This document shows positions 1 through 9,613 of a stretch of DNA of 64,000 bases, piece after piece (positions within the stretch are counted from its first letter, which is position 1; each line of letters begins with the position of its first letter). This DNA is from Dysgonomonas sp. ZJ279 (lineage in GTDB: Bacteria > Bacteroidota > Bacteroidia > Bacteroidales > Dysgonomonadaceae): contig NZ_JAAKEL010000002.1 of NCBI RefSeq assembly GCF_011039205.1, positions 124,001 through 188,000 on the forward strand. The letters run 5' to 3'. The translations under genes and the position numbers were made by a program. Below the pieces are notes generated by a model. That model did no database searches. It saw only the letters and a program-made list of their open reading frames with translations, and was not told where the DNA came from.

Positions 1-242
1 GGCATGATACCTAATGCAAAGATAGAGGCATTAGCGAACGCTCCACCGGAAAACATATTAAGTAGTCCAAGCAGACCGCCCGATGCTTTTGATTCTAATG
101 CAGCAAGTGCAGCAGGATCAACTCCGGGAAGTACGACAAATGACCCAAATCGATAGATCACTACAAAAAAGAAAGTAATGAGGAGTCTCTTTCTGAGATC
201 CTCAATCTTCCATATATTTTCTATCGTTTTAATGAATCCCAT
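1..242 (-). CDS. secY: Preprotein translocase subunit SecY (5' part only)
   Basis: Only the first 80 or so codons are in the window; the gene runs off the left edge. The reading frame begins MGFIKTIENIWKIEDLRKR, followed by a first hydrophobic segment and a VLPGVDPAAL stretch. This is the normal SecY amino terminus with its first transmembrane helix. SecY is the channel subunit of the Sec translocon in the inner membrane. It is the last gene seen of the ribosomal protein operon and starts one base after the rplO stop, which implies co-transcription and translational coupling. Confidence 0.93.
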   Translation of the reverse strand, partial: MGFIKTIENIWKIEDLRKRLLITFFFVVIYRFGSFVVLPGVDPAALAALESKASGGLLGLLNMFSGGAFANASIFALGIM

Positions 243-243
243 C

Positions 244-693
244 TTACTTTAGTTTTGTTATAGTTCCACCTAAAGCTTCGATAGCAGCTTCCGCTGATTT
301 CGAAAATGCATGAGCTTCAACATCAATTTTAGCTGTTAATGCTCCATTTCCTAAAATTTTCACTAAATGTTTTGCAGATACAAATCCAGCATCGATCAAT
401 GTTTGAATATCAATCTTTGTTAGATTTTTAGCTTCTGCCAAACGTTGCAACACGTCTAGATTAATCGGTCTGTACTCGATGCGGTTAATGTTTTTGAAAC
501 CGAATTTAGGCAGACGGCGTTGAATAGGCATTTGTCCTCCTTCAAAACCGACCTTGCGAGAATAACCTGATCTAGATTTTTGCCCTTTATGACCTTTTGT
601 AGAAGTACCACCTAAACCAGAACCTGTACCACGACCGATTCTTTTTCTAGTTTTAGTAGCTCCTTCTGCTGGTCTCAAATTTGATAAATTCAT
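244..693 (-). CDS. rplO: 50S ribosomal protein L15
   Basis: The 149-residue product has the L15 amino terminus (MNLSNLRPAEGATKTRKRIGRG), rich in Gly, Lys and Arg, that threads into the large subunit. The C-terminal globular half ends in EALGGTITKLK. Length is normal for the family. It lies between rpmD and secY, the standard spc-operon order, with about 30 bp to rpmD. L15 is a late-assembly large-subunit protein contacting 23S rRNA. Confidence 0.97.
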   Translation of the reverse strand: MNLSNLRPAEGATKTRKRIGRGTGSGLGGTSTKGHKGQKSRSGYSRKVGFEGGQMPIQRRLPKFGFKNINRIEYRPINLDVLQRLAEAKNLTKIDIQTLIDAGFVSAKHLVKILGNGALTAKIDVEAHAFSKSAEAAIEALGGTITKLK

Positions 694-724
694 ATTTTCT
701 ATATTTTCTTATCTTTTAAACTAA

Positions 725-901
725 TTAATCTTCAATTGAAACTAAATGTTTCACTTTGTTGATCATTCCTCTGATAGCAGGTGTATCTTCGTGTTCTACT
801 ACACGGTTCAACTTCTTTAGACCAAGAGCATCAAGTGTTCTTTTTTGATCTATAGGGCTTTTGATTCTGCTTTTTACTTGCTTAATTTTAATTTTTGCCA
901 T
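725..901 (-). CDS. rpmD: 50S ribosomal protein L30
   Basis: A 58-residue frame (MAKIKIKQVKSRIKSP... ending KHLVSIED) was found by translating the gap between rpsE and rplO. It shows the L30 pattern: a KQVKSxI strand near the start, then TLxALGLKKLNRVVEHEDTPAIRGMINKV. The order rpsE-rpmD-rplO is the conserved spc arrangement. L30 is a small non-essential protein of the large subunit. Confidence 0.95.
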   Translation of the reverse strand: MAKIKIKQVKSRIKSPIDQKRTLDALGLKKLNRVVEHEDTPAIRGMINKVKHLVSIED

Positions 902-921
902 AATTGAATCTCCTTCCTAAA

Positions 922-1440
922 TTAACCTTTAAACACTTTTTCTAAAGATACTCCTCTGTTTTGAGCAACAGTATATGCATCACGTAATTGGTCTAAAGCC
1001 TCGATAGTAGCTTTCACCAAGTTATGTGGATTAGACGAACCTTTCGATTTCGCCAATACGTCTGTTACACCAACACTCTCTAGTACGGCACGCATCGCAC
1101 CCCCTGCTTTAACCCCTGTACCGGGAGCAGCTGGTTTGATGAATACTTCTGATCCACTGAAACGAGCGATTTGCTCGTGAGGGATTGTACCTCTAAGCAA
1201 AGGAACTTTGATAAGATTTTTCTTAGCAGCTTCAACTCCTTTAGCAATGGCTGTTGTTACTTCACCAGCTTTTCCTAGTCCCCAGCCTACTATACCATCC
1301 TCATTACCTACAACGACGATAGCAGCAAAGCTGAAAGTACGACCCCCTTTTGTTACTTTCGTAACACGGTTTATGGCCACTAGTCTATCTTTTAATTCGA
1401 TATCGTTGGTCGATTTTATTTTATTATTAACTCCTGCCAT
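922..1440 (-). CDS. rpsE: 30S ribosomal protein S5
   Basis: The 172-residue protein has the double-stranded RNA-binding N-domain ([21 protein letters not shown]) with the conserved GGR loop implicated in decoding fidelity. The C-domain contains [19 protein letters not shown], the S5 signature. It sits five bases after the rplR stop and 20 bases before rpmD. S5 stabilises the decoding site of the small subunit with S4 and S12. Confidence 0.97.
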   Translation of the reverse strand: MAGVNNKIKSTNDIELKDRLVAINRVTKVTKGGRTFSFAAIVVVGNEDGIVGWGLGKAGEVTTAIAKGVEAAKKNLIKVPLLRGTIPHEQIARFSGSEVFIKPAAPGTGVKAGGAMRAVLESVGVTDVLAKSKGSSNPHNLVKATIEALDQLRDAYTVAQNRGVSLEKVFKG

Positions 1441-1445
1441 TTCTA

Positions 1446-1790
1446 TTAAAATTTAAGTCCACCTTTACGGGCAGCATCTGCCAATTCTTTAATTCTACCG
1501 TGGAATAAATAACCGTTACGGTCAAACACCACAGTTGTTACTCCAGCCTCTTGAGCAGTTTTAGCAATTAGCTCTCCAACTTTTGCAGCTATTTCTTTTT
1601 TAGGCGCTTTATCTGTTAATTTAAGAGATGAAGCGGCTGCCAAAGTTTTACCTGTCAAATCGTCGATAACTTGTGCATAAATTTGCTTATTGCTTCTGAA
1701 CACTGTCAGACGTGGACGCTCGGTAGTACCTTCGATCTTACCGCGTACACGCAATTTTATCTTTTTTCTTCTATCTGTCTTTGTTACCAT
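1446..1790 (-). CDS. rplR: 50S ribosomal protein L18
   Basis: This 114-residue basic protein starts [19 protein letters not shown]. It contains the [20 protein letters not shown] core and the C-terminal [24 protein letters not shown] that defines L18. L18 binds 5S rRNA with L5 and L25-type proteins in the central protuberance. It lies between rplF (19 bp upstream) and rpsE (5 bp downstream). Confidence 0.97.
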   Translation of the reverse strand: MVTKTDRRKKIKLRVRGKIEGTTERPRLTVFRSNKQIYAQVIDDLTGKTLAAASSLKLTDKAPKKEIAAKVGELIAKTAQEAGVTTVVFDRNGYLFHGRIKELADAARKGGLKF

Positions 1791-1809
1791 GATTATTACA
1801 GTTTATGAA

Positions 1810-2364
1810 TTATTTACCTGCGGTTTTACCAGATTTGCGACGTATTACTTCGCCTACGAAACGTATACCTTTTCCCTTGTACGGCTCAGGTTTACGGAAT
1901 GAGCGAATTTTAGCACAAACTTGACCGATCAGTTGTTTATCACAAGATTCTAGAATGATTAGAGGGTTCTTGTTTCTCTCCGATTTAGTCTCTACAATCA
2001 CTTCTTTAGGCAACATCAAAAAGATATTGTGTGTATAACCTAAAGATAGCTCAATGATTTGACCATTGTTAGAAGCACGATAACCAACCCCTACTAGTTC
2101 TAGTTCTTTGCGATAACCTTCAGAAACTCCAACAACCATGTTGCTCAATAATGATCTGTACAGACCATGCAGAGAACGGTGTTCTTTTCCGTCAGTTGGA
2201 CGTGTTACAGTTAGTACTGCACCATCTACAGAGACTTTGATATCAGGATTTACTTCTTGCGATAGTTCTCCTTTGGGTCCTTTTACAGTAACTACGTTAT
2301 CACTGCCCACAGTAACTGTTACTCCGGCAGGGATATTTATGGGTAATTTTCCTATTCTTGACAT
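1810..2364 (-). CDS. rplF: 50S ribosomal protein L6
   Basis: The product is 184 residues with the two-lobed L6 fold. The start MSRIGKLPINIPAGVTV and the C-terminal signature EPYKGKGIRFVGEVIRRKSGKTAGK are both intact. L6 binds near the factor-binding centre of 23S rRNA. It is placed between rpsH and rplR as in nearly all spc operons. Confidence 0.97.
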   Translation of the reverse strand: MSRIGKLPINIPAGVTVTVGSDNVVTVKGPKGELSQEVNPDIKVSVDGAVLTVTRPTDGKEHRSLHGLYRSLLSNMVVGVSEGYRKELELVGVGYRASNNGQIIELSLGYTHNIFLMLPKEVIVETKSERNKNPLIILESCDKQLIGQVCAKIRSFRKPEPYKGKGIRFVGEVIRRKSGKTAGK

Positions 2365-2389
2365 AACTTATTATCTTCTTCTCTATTAA

Positions 2390-2785
2390 TTAATAAACAT
2401 AACATAATACTTCGCCGCCAACTTTCAAGTTACGAGCTTCTTTGTCTGTCATCACTCCTTTAGAGGTAGATAATACAGCTATACCTAGTCCGTTAAGGAC
2501 ACGAGGCATTTCTTTATACCCTACATATTTACGAAGACCTGGTGTTGAAATACGAATTAATTTCTTAATTGCATTCACTTTGTTTACAGGATCGTACTTC
2601 AAGGCAATTTTAATTGAACCTTGAGGTCCTTCGTCTACAAACTTATAGTTAAGTATGTAGCCTTTTTCTAAGAGAATTTTAGTAATCTCTTTTTTCAAAT
2701 TTGACGCTGGCATTTCTACCACTCTGTGTTTAGCTTGAATAGCGTTTCTCAAGCGCGTCAAATAATCTGCTATTGGATCTGTCAT
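2390..2785 (-). CDS. rpsH: 30S ribosomal protein S8
   Basis: The 131-residue protein begins MTDPIADYLTRLRNAI and ends with the S8 signature STSKGVMTDKEARNLKVGGEVLCYVY. S8 binds the central domain of 16S rRNA. In enterobacteria it also represses spc-operon translation by binding the rplE leader; no such site could be recognised here. It follows rpsN after a 68-bp gap, one of the larger gaps of the operon. Confidence 0.97.
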   Translation of the reverse strand: MTDPIADYLTRLRNAIQAKHRVVEMPASNLKKEITKILLEKGYILNYKFVDEGPQGSIKIALKYDPVNKVNAIKKLIRISTPGLRKYVGYKEMPRVLNGLGIAVLSTSKGVMTDKEARNLKVGGEVLCYVY

Positions 2786-2853
2786 AATTAAATTGATTTA
2801 AATTAATTCCGACTACCGGAACAATATTTAATTCTATACTAAAAAATAATTTC

Positions 2854-3123
2854 TTACCAACTTGCTTTTTTCACACCTGGTATCAAACCTTTCGATGCCA
2901 TTTCTCTAAATTGGATACGAGAAATTCCAAACTGGCGTAAATACCCTTTTGGACGACCGGTTATGCTACAGCGATTGTGCAAACGAACTGGTGAAGCATT
3001 TTTTGGCAGAGCTTGTAACGCTTCGTAATCGCCATCGGCTTTAAGTTGCGTTCTTTTAGCTGCATATTTTGCAACTAATTTTGCTCTTTTCACTTCACGA
3101 GCTTTCATTGATTCTTTTGCCAT
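2854..3123 (-). CDS. rpsN: 30S ribosomal protein S14 (zinc-free type)
   Basis: The 89-residue product has the C-terminal [23 protein letters not shown] motif of S14. It lacks the two CxxC pairs of the short zinc-binding S14 and has the longer amino-terminal helix, so it is the zinc-independent form. It starts one base after the rplE stop. S14 sits in the head of the small subunit. Confidence 0.96.
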   Translation of the reverse strand: MAKESMKAREVKRAKLVAKYAAKRTQLKADGDYEALQALPKNASPVRLHNRCSITGRPKGYLRQFGISRIQFREMASKGLIPGVKKASW

Positions 3124-3124
3124 C

Positions 3125-3688
3125 TTATATCAATTCTTTTTTTGCGTTCTTAAATGGTAACCCAAACTCTTTCAAAAGTGCATAACCTTCTTCATCTGTT
3201 TGAGCAGAAGTTACAAAGGTAATATTCATTCCCAAAATTTTACTAATATTATCAATATTAATTTCCGGGAACATGATTTGCTCTTCGATTCCTAGTGTAT
3301 AGTTTCCTCTTCCATCAAGCTTACTTTCGATACCCTTGAAGTCACGGATACGAGGTAGTGCTACACGGATAAGTCTTTCTAAAAACTCATACATTTTGTC
3401 ACCACGTAATGTAACCATCACACCGATAGGCATTTTCTTACGTAATTTGAAGTTTGAAATATCTTTCTTAGAGAATGTTGCAACAGCTTTTTGACCTGTA
3501 ATAGTAGTCATTTCGTTAATTGCAGTTTCTATAATTTTCTTATCAGCAACTGCTATTCCAAGACCTTGGTTGAGAACAACCTTTTTAAGTACCGGTACTT
3601 GCATTGTTGATTTGTATCCGAATTCTTTCATCAACGAAGAAACAATACGGTCTTTATATTCTGTTTTAAGATTCGTTGTATTGCTCAT
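3125..3688 (-). CDS. rplE: 50S ribosomal protein L5
   Basis: A 187-residue protein with [16 protein letters not shown], the [20 protein letters not shown] stretch and [11 protein letters not shown]: the standard L5 landmarks. L5 binds 5S rRNA and contacts the P-site tRNA. Its start overlaps the rplX stop by one base at 3688, so the two are probably translationally coupled. Confidence 0.97.
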   Translation of the reverse strand: MSNTTNLKTEYKDRIVSSLMKEFGYKSTMQVPVLKKVVLNQGLGIAVADKKIIETAINEMTTITGQKAVATFSKKDISNFKLRKKMPIGVMVTLRGDKMYEFLERLIRVALPRIRDFKGIESKLDGRGNYTLGIEEQIMFPEINIDNISKILGMNITFVTSAQTDEEGYALLKEFGLPFKNAKKELI

Positions 3689-4011
3689 TATTTAATTTCC
3701 TCCCCTGATTTTTTAGAATAACGTACTAGCTTACCAGTTACTTCATCTTTCTTACGACCTATTCTTGTTGGTTTTCCTGTTTTAGGATCCACAACATTTA
3801 GGTTAGAGATGTGTATCGGAGCTTCTATTTTCTCTATTCCTCCTTGAGGACTTTTAGCATTAGGCTTAGTATGTTTCGATACCATGTTAAGGCCTTCAAC
3901 TATTGCGCGGCTTTTGTCTATTAACACTTTTTGCACGCGTCCAGTTTTACCTTTGTCGATACCTGTATTCACATAAACTATATCGCCTTTTTTGATATGT
4001 AATTTACTCAT
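3688..4011 (-). CDS. rplX: 50S ribosomal protein L24
   Basis: The 107-residue protein opens with a KOW motif ([24 protein letters not shown]). It continues with the [25 protein letters not shown] segment typical of L24. L24 initiates large-subunit assembly by binding the 5' end of 23S rRNA. It lies between rplN and rplE. Confidence 0.97.
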   Translation of the reverse strand: MSKLHIKKGDIVYVNTGIDKGKTGRVQKVLIDKSRAIVEGLNMVSKHTKPNAKSPQGGIEKIEAPIHISNLNVVDPKTGKPTRIGRKKDEVTGKLVRYSKKSGEEIK

Positions 4012-4030
4012 TGCTTTTTAGTTTTTTGAA

Positions 4031-4396
4031 TTAAAGTACCTCTGGTGCCAACGAAACTATCTTCATGTTAGTTGCGCGAAGTTCTCTGGCAACAGGTCCG
4101 AAAATACGGCTTCCTCTAATATCACCACCGGCGTTTAACAATACACATGCGTTGTCGTCGAAACGAATGTAAGACCCGTCTGCACGGCGTACTTCTTTTT
4201 TCGTGCGTACAACTATTGCTTTTGTTACAGCACCTTTCTTGATGTCACTCGAAGGGATCACATTCTTGATAGCAACTACAATCACATCCCCTACCGACGC
4301 ATAGCGTCTTCTTGTTCCGCCTAAAACGCGGATACATAATGCTTCTCTAGCTCCACTGTTATCAGTTACGACTAGTCTCGATTCTTGTTGTATCAT
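4031..4396 (-). CDS. rplN: 50S ribosomal protein L14
   Basis: The 121-residue product starts [27 protein letters not shown] and contains the [13 protein letters not shown] signature. Length is canonical. L14 forms an intersubunit bridge. The start lies two bases from the rpsQ stop. Confidence 0.98.
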   Translation of the reverse strand: MIQQESRLVVTDNSGAREALCIRVLGGTRRRYASVGDVIVVAIKNVIPSSDIKKGAVTKAIVVRTKKEVRRADGSYIRFDDNACVLLNAGGDIRGSRIFGPVARELRATNMKIVSLAPEVL

Positions 4397-4398
4397 AA

Positions 4399-4656
4399 TT
4401 ATTTAGCCCTCTCGATTATTTCAATTAATCTCCATCTCTTTGTTTTGCTCGTCGGACGAGTTTCCATAATACGAACTGTGTCGCCTATGTTGCACTCGTT
4501 TTTGTCGTCGTGAGCATGATATTTTTTCGTTTTGTTAACGAATTTTCCGTAAATAGGGTGTTTTTCTTTCCATTTTACAGCAACTGTGATAGTTTTCTCC
4601 ATCTTGTTACTGAAAACGACCCCGATTCTTTCTTTTCTTAAATTTCTCGTTTCCAT
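4399..4656 (-). CDS. rpsQ: 30S ribosomal protein S17
   Basis: An 85-residue OB-fold protein that begins [25 protein letters not shown]. It carries the [28 protein letters not shown] ending that identifies S17. S17 binds the 5' domain of 16S rRNA early in assembly. It is flanked by rpmC (10 bp upstream) and rplN (2 bp downstream). Confidence 0.97.
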   Translation of the reverse strand: METRNLRKERIGVVFSNKMEKTITVAVKWKEKHPIYGKFVNKTKKYHAHDDKNECNIGDTVRIMETRPTSKTKRWRLIEIIERAK

Positions 4657-4666
4657 CAGCTCTTAA

Positions 4667-4861
4667 TTATTTGTTTAATTCTCTTTGACGTAACTCTGTT
4701 AAGAAGCGTGCGATATCGCGACGTTTTACTTTAATCTTAGACGGAGCATCCAATGGAGATACACTGTGGTTTAACACCATTTGATCTAATGCTTTTCTTT
4801 CAGCATCTAATCTTTCTACTAATTCTTTGTCAGATAATTCTCTTACTTCTGCAATTTTCAT
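4667..4861 (-). CDS. rpmC: 50S ribosomal protein L29
   Basis: The 64-residue, two-helix protein (MKIAEVRELSDKELVERLDAER..., ending RRDIARFLTELRQRELNK) matches L29 in length and pattern. It borders the peptide exit tunnel. It lies five bases after the rplP stop. Confidence 0.96.
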   Translation of the reverse strand: MKIAEVRELSDKELVERLDAERKALDQMVLNHSVSPLDAPSKIKVKRRDIARFLTELRQRELNK

Positions 4862-4866
4862 AACTT

Positions 4867-5298
4867 TTAAACAATTTGAGTTAAGTCATAATCTCTACGT
4901 ACTACAAATTTTGTAGTTACGGGAAGCTTTTGTGCAGCTAAGCGCAATGCTTCTTTTGCAACTTCATAAGAAACACCTTCGATTTCGAATAGTATTCTTC
5001 CTGGTGTTACTGGTGCAACGAATCCTTCCGGAGAACCTTTACCTTTACCCATGCGGACTTCGGCTGGTTTCTTTGTGATCGGTTTGTCTGGGAAAATTCT
5101 TACCCAAACTTGCCCTTGACGTTGCATGTAACGAGTTACTGCAATACGAGCCGCTTCAATCTGGCGTCCTGTTATCCATTTGCAATCAAGAGTCTTGATT
5201 CCAAATGAACCGAATGCCAATTCATGCCCTCTTTGAGCATTGCCTTTCATACGACCTTTTTGCTGTCTTCTGAATTTTGTTTTCTTCGGTTGTAACAT
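4867..5298 (-). CDS. rplP: 50S ribosomal protein L16
   Basis: A 143-residue protein beginning [24 protein letters not shown], with the conserved [15 protein letters not shown]-type segment (here [20 protein letters not shown]) and the [14 protein letters not shown] loop. L16 organises the A-site side of the peptidyl-transferase centre. Position after rpsC is canonical. Confidence 0.97.
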   Translation of the reverse strand: MLQPKKTKFRRQQKGRMKGNAQRGHELAFGSFGIKTLDCKWITGRQIEAARIAVTRYMQRQGQVWVRIFPDKPITKKPAEVRMGKGKGSPEGFVAPVTPGRILFEIEGVSYEVAKEALRLAAQKLPVTTKFVVRRDYDLTQIV

Positions 5299-5317
5299 TT
5301 TACTTAAAACGTTTTAA

Positions 5318-6049
5318 TTACTTTCTCTTATTTCTCTTGAAACCTCCCTTTCCTGCATCTGGGCGACGATTAGCAGAGTTTCCTGCTTCTTTCGACACTA
5401 CAAATGATGGAGCAAGGTCTTTCTTACCGTAAACTTCTCCACGGCAAATCCACACTTTTATTCCTATCAAACCAACTTTGGTAAGCGCTTCTGCGTGTGC
5501 ATAGTCAATATCTGCACGGAATGTATGAAGTGGAGTTCTTCCTTCTTTATACATTTCTGAACGAGCCATTTCAGCTCCGTTCAAACGTCCTGATATTTGA
5601 ACTTTGATACCTTCAGCACCCATTCTCATTGTTGAGGCAATAGACATTTTAATTGCACGACGGTAAGCGATTTTACCCTCTACCTGACGAGCAATATTGT
5701 TAGCTACAATAACTGCATCTAACTCTGGTTTCTTGATCTCAAAAATATTGATTTGAATATCTTTATCTGTGATCTTTTTCAACTCTTCTTTAAGTTTGTC
5801 TACTTCTTGTCCGCCTTTACCAATAATGATACCCGGACGAGCTGTACAAACTGTAATAGTTACAAGTTTCAAAGTTCTTTCAATTACGATACGCGATACA
5901 CTAGCTTTAGCTAGACGGGCATTCAAATATTTACGGATTTTGCTATCTTCTAATAGCGTAGCTCCGTAATTTTTGCCTCCATACCAATTAGAATCCCATC
6001 CACGGATGATTCCTAAACGATTTGCTATTGGATTTACTTTTTGTCCCAT
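5318..6049 (-). CDS. rpsC: 30S ribosomal protein S3
   Basis: The 243-residue product has an N-terminal KH domain with the GxxG loop (IGKGG within [13 protein letters not shown]). The C-terminal S3 domain ([34 protein letters not shown]) is intact, and the tail is basic and Gly/Lys-rich. S3 forms the mRNA entry tunnel with S4 and S5. It follows rplV after 7 bp. Confidence 0.98.
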   Translation of the reverse strand: MGQKVNPIANRLGIIRGWDSNWYGGKNYGATLLEDSKIRKYLNARLAKASVSRIVIERTLKLVTITVCTARPGIIIGKGGQEVDKLKEELKKITDKDIQINIFEIKKPELDAVIVANNIARQVEGKIAYRRAIKMSIASTMRMGAEGIKVQISGRLNGAEMARSEMYKEGRTPLHTFRADIDYAHAEALTKVGLIGIKVWICRGEVYGKKDLAPSFVVSKEAGNSANRRPDAGKGGFKRNKRK

Positions 6050-6056
6050 CTGCTAA

Positions 6057-6464
6057 TTAATTTTGATTTTCATTTTTAAGTGTATCTACGTGAAGAGTAA
6101 CATGATTAGAACGCTTGCGAATTCTATATCCTCTTCCTTGCGGAGCAGGACGCATTCTCTTAAGCATTGTTCCTCCATCTACGTTGATTAACGACACATA
6201 TAGTTCGCCACCTTCTGCTTTACGTTCGTTTTTAGCTTCCCAGTTTGCGATAGCTGAACGTAATAATTTTTCAACTCTAGCAGCGGCCTCTTTGTTTGAA
6301 AATTTCAAAACGCCAAGCGCTTTGAAAGCCTCCATACCACGAATCATGTCTACCACAAGGCGCATTTTACGAGGTGAGGTTGGCACATTGTTCAACTTGG
6401 CAAAAGAGACGGACTGTTTAGCTTCCTTTCTTTTTTCAGCTGTTATTCTTTTTCTAGCACCCAT
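6057..6464 (-). CDS. rplV: 50S ribosomal protein L22
   Basis: A 135-residue protein with the [14 protein letters not shown] motif, AxNWEAKNE and the beta-hairpin that reaches into the exit tunnel ([28 protein letters not shown]). The hairpin looks wild type, with no insertion or deletion of the sort seen in macrolide-resistant strains. It lies between rpsS and rpsC. Confidence 0.97.
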   Translation of the reverse strand: MGARKRITAEKRKEAKQSVSFAKLNNVPTSPRKMRLVVDMIRGMEAFKALGVLKFSNKEAAARVEKLLRSAIANWEAKNERKAEGGELYVSLINVDGGTMLKRMRPAPQGRGYRIRKRSNHVTLHVDTLKNENQN

Positions 6465-6506
6465 TATTATACTGTTTTCTTTTATTAATTTTTAAGCTCT
6501 GCTTGG

Positions 6507-6773
6507 TTATTTCTTCTTACCACCGTGTCCACGGAATGTACGGGTAAGTGAAAATTCTCCTAGTTTATGTCCTACCATATTTTCTGTTACATATACAGGG
6601 ATAAATTTATTCCCGTTATGAACAGCAATAGTGTGACCTACAAAGTCAGGCGATATCATTGAAGCTCTTGCCCATGTTTTAACCACAGCCTTTTTCCCTG
6701 ACTCATTCATAGCCAAGACTTTTTTCTCAAGCTTAACATTAATATACGGGCCTTTTTTTAATGAACGACTCAT
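6507..6773 (-). CDS. rpsS: 30S ribosomal protein S19
   Basis: The 88-residue product starts [19 protein letters not shown] and contains the signature [33 protein letters not shown]19 lies in the head of the small subunit with S13. It is 25 bp downstream of rplB. Confidence 0.98.
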   Translation of the reverse strand: MSRSLKKGPYINVKLEKKVLAMNESGKKAVVKTWARASMISPDFVGHTIAVHNGNKFIPVYVTENMVGHKLGEFSLTRTFRGHGGKKK

Positions 6774-6798
6774 AATTTCTTTTTATTAAATCAGGTTA

Positions 6799-7623
6799 TT
6801 ATTTCTTTCTTCTTTCGATTATGTACTTAGAAGAATGTTTCTTAGGAGCTCTGGTTTTAAGTCCCTTAGCATACAATCCGTTACGTGATCTTGGGTGACC
6901 TCCTGAAGCGCGACCTTCACCACCACCCATTGGGTGATCGACAGGGTTCATCACTACTCCTCGGTTACGAGGACGGCGTCCAAGCCATCTAGAGCGTCCA
7001 GCTTTACCTGATTTTTCAAGTCCATGATCCGAATTACCTACGCTACCAATAGTAGCTTTACAGCTCGATAGGATCTTACGTGTTTCGCCTGAAGGCATTT
7101 TGATGATCACATAGTTTCCTTCGCGAGAAGTCAACTGTGCGAATACACCTGCCGAACGAACCATTTTAGCTCCTTGACCAGGACGTAATTCGATATTATG
7201 AATAACTGTACCTACAGGAATTTTTGCCAATGGCAATGCATTTCCTACCTCAGGAGCAGCATCAGCTCCCGATATCACTGTTTGACCTACGACTAAGCCT
7301 TCTGGGGCTAGCATGTAAGCCTTTGCTCCATCTGCATAATATAACAAAGCGATACGAGCCGAACGATTCGGGTCGTATTCGATTGATTTTACTGTTGCAG
7401 GAATAGCATCTTTAGTTCTCTTGAAGTCGATCAATCTGTATTTTCTCTTGTGACCGCCACCAAGATAACGCATTGTCATCTTACCTGTGTTGTTACGACC
7501 ACCAGATGTATTTTTGCCGACTACTAGAGATTTCTCTGGTGCACTTGCAGTGATTTCCTCAAATGTACCAATAACTTTGTGTCTCTGCCCCGGTGTTGTG
7601 GGCTTTAATTTACGTACTGCCAT
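6799..7623 (-). CDS. rplB: 50S ribosomal protein L2
   Basis: The 274-residue protein carries the RNA-binding core with [13 protein letters not shown]. The C-terminal loop [21 protein letters not shown] includes the His required for subunit association and peptidyl transfer. Full length. It starts 7 bp after the rplW stop. Confidence 0.98.
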   Translation of the reverse strand: MAVRKLKPTTPGQRHKVIGTFEEITASAPEKSLVVGKNTSGGRNNTGKMTMRYLGGGHKRKYRLIDFKRTKDAIPATVKSIEYDPNRSARIALLYYADGAKAYMLAPEGLVVGQTVISGADAAPEVGNALPLAKIPVGTVIHNIELRPGQGAKMVRSAGVFAQLTSREGNYVIIKMPSGETRKILSSCKATIGSVGNSDHGLEKSGKAGRSRWLGRRPRNRGVVMNPVDHPMGGGEGRASGGHPRSRNGLYAKGLKTRAPKKHSSKYIIERRKK

Positions 7624-7630
7624 TTTCTAT

Positions 7631-7924
7631 TTAGATATTACTAAAAAAGTCTATACTTTCACCTTCTTTCAAAGTGATTATTGCTTTTTTGAAAGCAGAA
7701 GTTTTTCCGTTTACTACACCAGCTTTAGTGTAACGGCTTTTGCGCTTTCCTGAGTAGTTCATTGTGTTCACAGACTCAACTGTTACTCCGTAAAGCTCTT
7801 CTATTGCTTTCTTTATCTCCACTTTATTTGCACTTGGAGCAACACGAAAACCATAACGATTCGAGAATTTTTCTGTTATCGCTGTTTGTTTTTCTGTTAG
7901 TACTGGTTTTATTATAATTCCCAT
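7631..7924 (-). CDS. rplW: 50S ribosomal protein L23
   Basis: A 97-residue protein with the L23 start (MGIIIKPVLTEKQTAITEK) and the SANKVEIKKAIEELYGVTVESVNTM core, followed by a basic loop. L23 lies at the tunnel exit and is the docking site for trigger factor and SRP. It sits 11 bp downstream of rplD. Confidence 0.97.
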   Translation of the reverse strand: MGIIIKPVLTEKQTAITEKFSNRYGFRVAPSANKVEIKKAIEELYGVTVESVNTMNYSGKRKSRYTKAGVVNGKTSAFKKAIITLKEGESIDFFSNI

Positions 7925-7935
7925 AATTTACCTCC

Positions 7936-8565
7936 TTATGCTTTTAAAAGATTATCAATAATTGCAACTGAAGACTCTACTATTACTAAACTTGAACAGT
8001 TAAGGATAGCATAAGTATTTAAATCAGAAGCACTTATAACATTTACTCTTTGCAAATTGCGAGCCGACAAATATACATTTTTATTTTGGTCAGGCAAAAC
8101 TAAAAGTATCTTTTTATCAGCTACTTGCAAGTTTTTAGTTAGCGCAATGAAATCTTTTGTTTTAGGTGTTTCGAATGAAAAATCTTCAACTAATACGATT
8201 TGATTTCCTTTTGCTTTAGCAGAAAGTGCTGACTTACGAGCCAATACTTTTACTTTTTTATTTAATTTGAAGCCGTAGTCTCTTGGTTGAGGTCCGAATA
8301 CACGAGCACCACCAACTAGTAGGGGAGATTTGATGTCACCACGACGGGCTCCACCTCCACCTTTTTGACGGATCAATTTACGTGTACTACCCGACAACTC
8401 ACTTCTTTCTTTAGTTTTGTGAGTACCTTGGCGTTGATTCGCAAGATATTGTTTCACATCCAACCAAAGAACATGCTCGTTAGGCTCAATTCCATAAATA
8501 GCTTCATTTAAAGCTACTTTTTTACCGGTGTCTTTCCCGTTTCTATCTAATACACTTAGTTCCAT
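7936..8565 (-). CDS. rplD: 50S ribosomal protein L4
   Basis: The 209-residue product contains the tunnel-lining extended loop ([44 protein letters not shown]) and a globular domain. L4 helps start large-subunit assembly. In enterobacteria it autoregulates the S10 operon; no matching leader could be recognised here. The start overlaps the rplC stop by one base. Confidence 0.97.
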   Translation of the reverse strand: MELSVLDRNGKDTGKKVALNEAIYGIEPNEHVLWLDVKQYLANQRQGTHKTKERSELSGSTRKLIRQKGGGGARRGDIKSPLLVGGARVFGPQPRDYGFKLNKKVKVLARKSALSAKAKGNQIVLVEDFSFETPKTKDFIALTKNLQVADKKILLVLPDQNKNVYLSARNLQRVNVISASDLNTYAILNCSSLVIVESSVAIIDNLLKA

Positions 8566-9179
8566 TACTTTTCAATTAATACGATTGAACCTCTACTTCC
8601 TGGAACAGATCCTTTGATCAACAAAAGATTATGTTCTGGAATTACTTTAATTACTTCAAGGTTTTGAACTGTTGTACGGGTATTACCCATTTGTCCACCC
8701 ATTTTCGTTCCCTTGAATACTTTAGCAGGGTAAGAACAAGCACCGATAGAACCTGGAGCACGTAAACGGTTATGTTGTCCAAGCGTAGCTTGTCCTACTC
8801 CGGCAAAACCATGACGTTTCACAACCCCTTGGAATCCCTTACCTTTTGACGTTCCGATTACATCTACATAGATAGCATCTTCGAAAAGATCAACTGTAAC
8901 TACATCGCCTAACTTGCGATCTGAAAATCCTTTGAACTCGGCCAAGTGTCTTTGAGGTGTTACTCCAGCTTTCTTAAAGTGACCTGCCTCAGGCTTAGTT
9001 GTGTGCTTGTCTTTCTTTTCGACAAACCCTAACTGTATAGCCTCGTAGCCGTCAGTTGCTGCTGTTTTTACTTGAGTAACAACACAAGGACCCACTTCGA
9101 TAACAGTGCATGGAATATTTTTTCCCTCGGCACTGAAAACGGATGTCATTCCGATTTTTTTTCCTAATAATCCTGGCAT
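8565..9179 (-). CDS. rplC: 50S ribosomal protein L3
   Basis: A 204-residue protein beginning [20 protein letters not shown]. The central [53 protein letters not shown] segment is the L3 signature that reaches the peptidyl-transferase centre. It lies after rpsJ with 36 bp between them. Confidence 0.97.
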   Translation of the reverse strand: MPGLLGKKIGMTSVFSAEGKNIPCTVIEVGPCVVTQVKTAATDGYEAIQLGFVEKKDKHTTKPEAGHFKKAGVTPQRHLAEFKGFSDRKLGDVVTVDLFEDAIYVDVIGTSKGKGFQGVVKRHGFAGVGQATLGQHNRLRAPGSIGACSYPAKVFKGTKMGGQMGNTRTTVQNLEVIKVIPEHNLLLIKGSVPGSRGSIVLIEK

Positions 9180-9215
9180 TTCTCTAAATTATTTATTTAA
9201 ACTAGTATAAATCTA

Positions 9216-9521
9216 TCAAACTTTAATTTCAACTTCTACTCCACTTGGCAACTCAAGTTTCATAAGCGCATCTACTGTTTTAGCTGTTGAGCTGTAGATA
9301 TCGATTAGTCTTTTGTAAGAACAAAGCTCGAATTGCTCACGAGATTTCTTGTTTACGAAAGTAGAACGGTTTACAGTAAAGATACGTTTGTGTGTTGGTA
9401 ACGGAATTGGACCGCTTACTACTGCACCTGTCGCTTTTACTGTTTTAACGATCTTCTCAGCTGATTTATCAACCAAGTTGTAGTCGTACGATTTTAGTTT
9501 AATTCTAATTTTTTGACTCAT
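9216..9521 (-). CDS. rpsJ: 30S ribosomal protein S10
   Basis: The 101-residue protein [25 protein letters not shown]... carries [29 protein letters not shown], the S10 signature. An in-frame upstream methionine would add 20 residues ([11 protein letters not shown]...). That extension is not part of the S10 family, so the ATG at 9521 is chosen. S10 forms part of the small-subunit head and also acts with NusB in antitermination. It is 92 bp downstream of fusA. Confidence 0.96.
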   Translation of the reverse strand: MSQKIRIKLKSYDYNLVDKSAEKIVKTVKATGAVVSGPIPLPTHKRIFTVNRSTFVNKKSREQFELCSYKRLIDIYSSTAKTVDALMKLELPSGVEVEIKV

Positions 9522-9613
9522 ATTGAATCTGTTTGTTATAAAAATTATTACTTGAGGAAACAGATTACAGTTAAGAGTCATTTACTAACTGTAACCCGTA
9601 ATCTCTTTTTTTA

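Noticed and set aside
9522-9581. A 20-residue extension of S10 ([11 protein letters not shown]...)
   Set aside because: S10 proteins begin at MSQKIRIKL. The extension is hydrophobic, unlike the family, and lies in the normal fusA-rpsJ gap.
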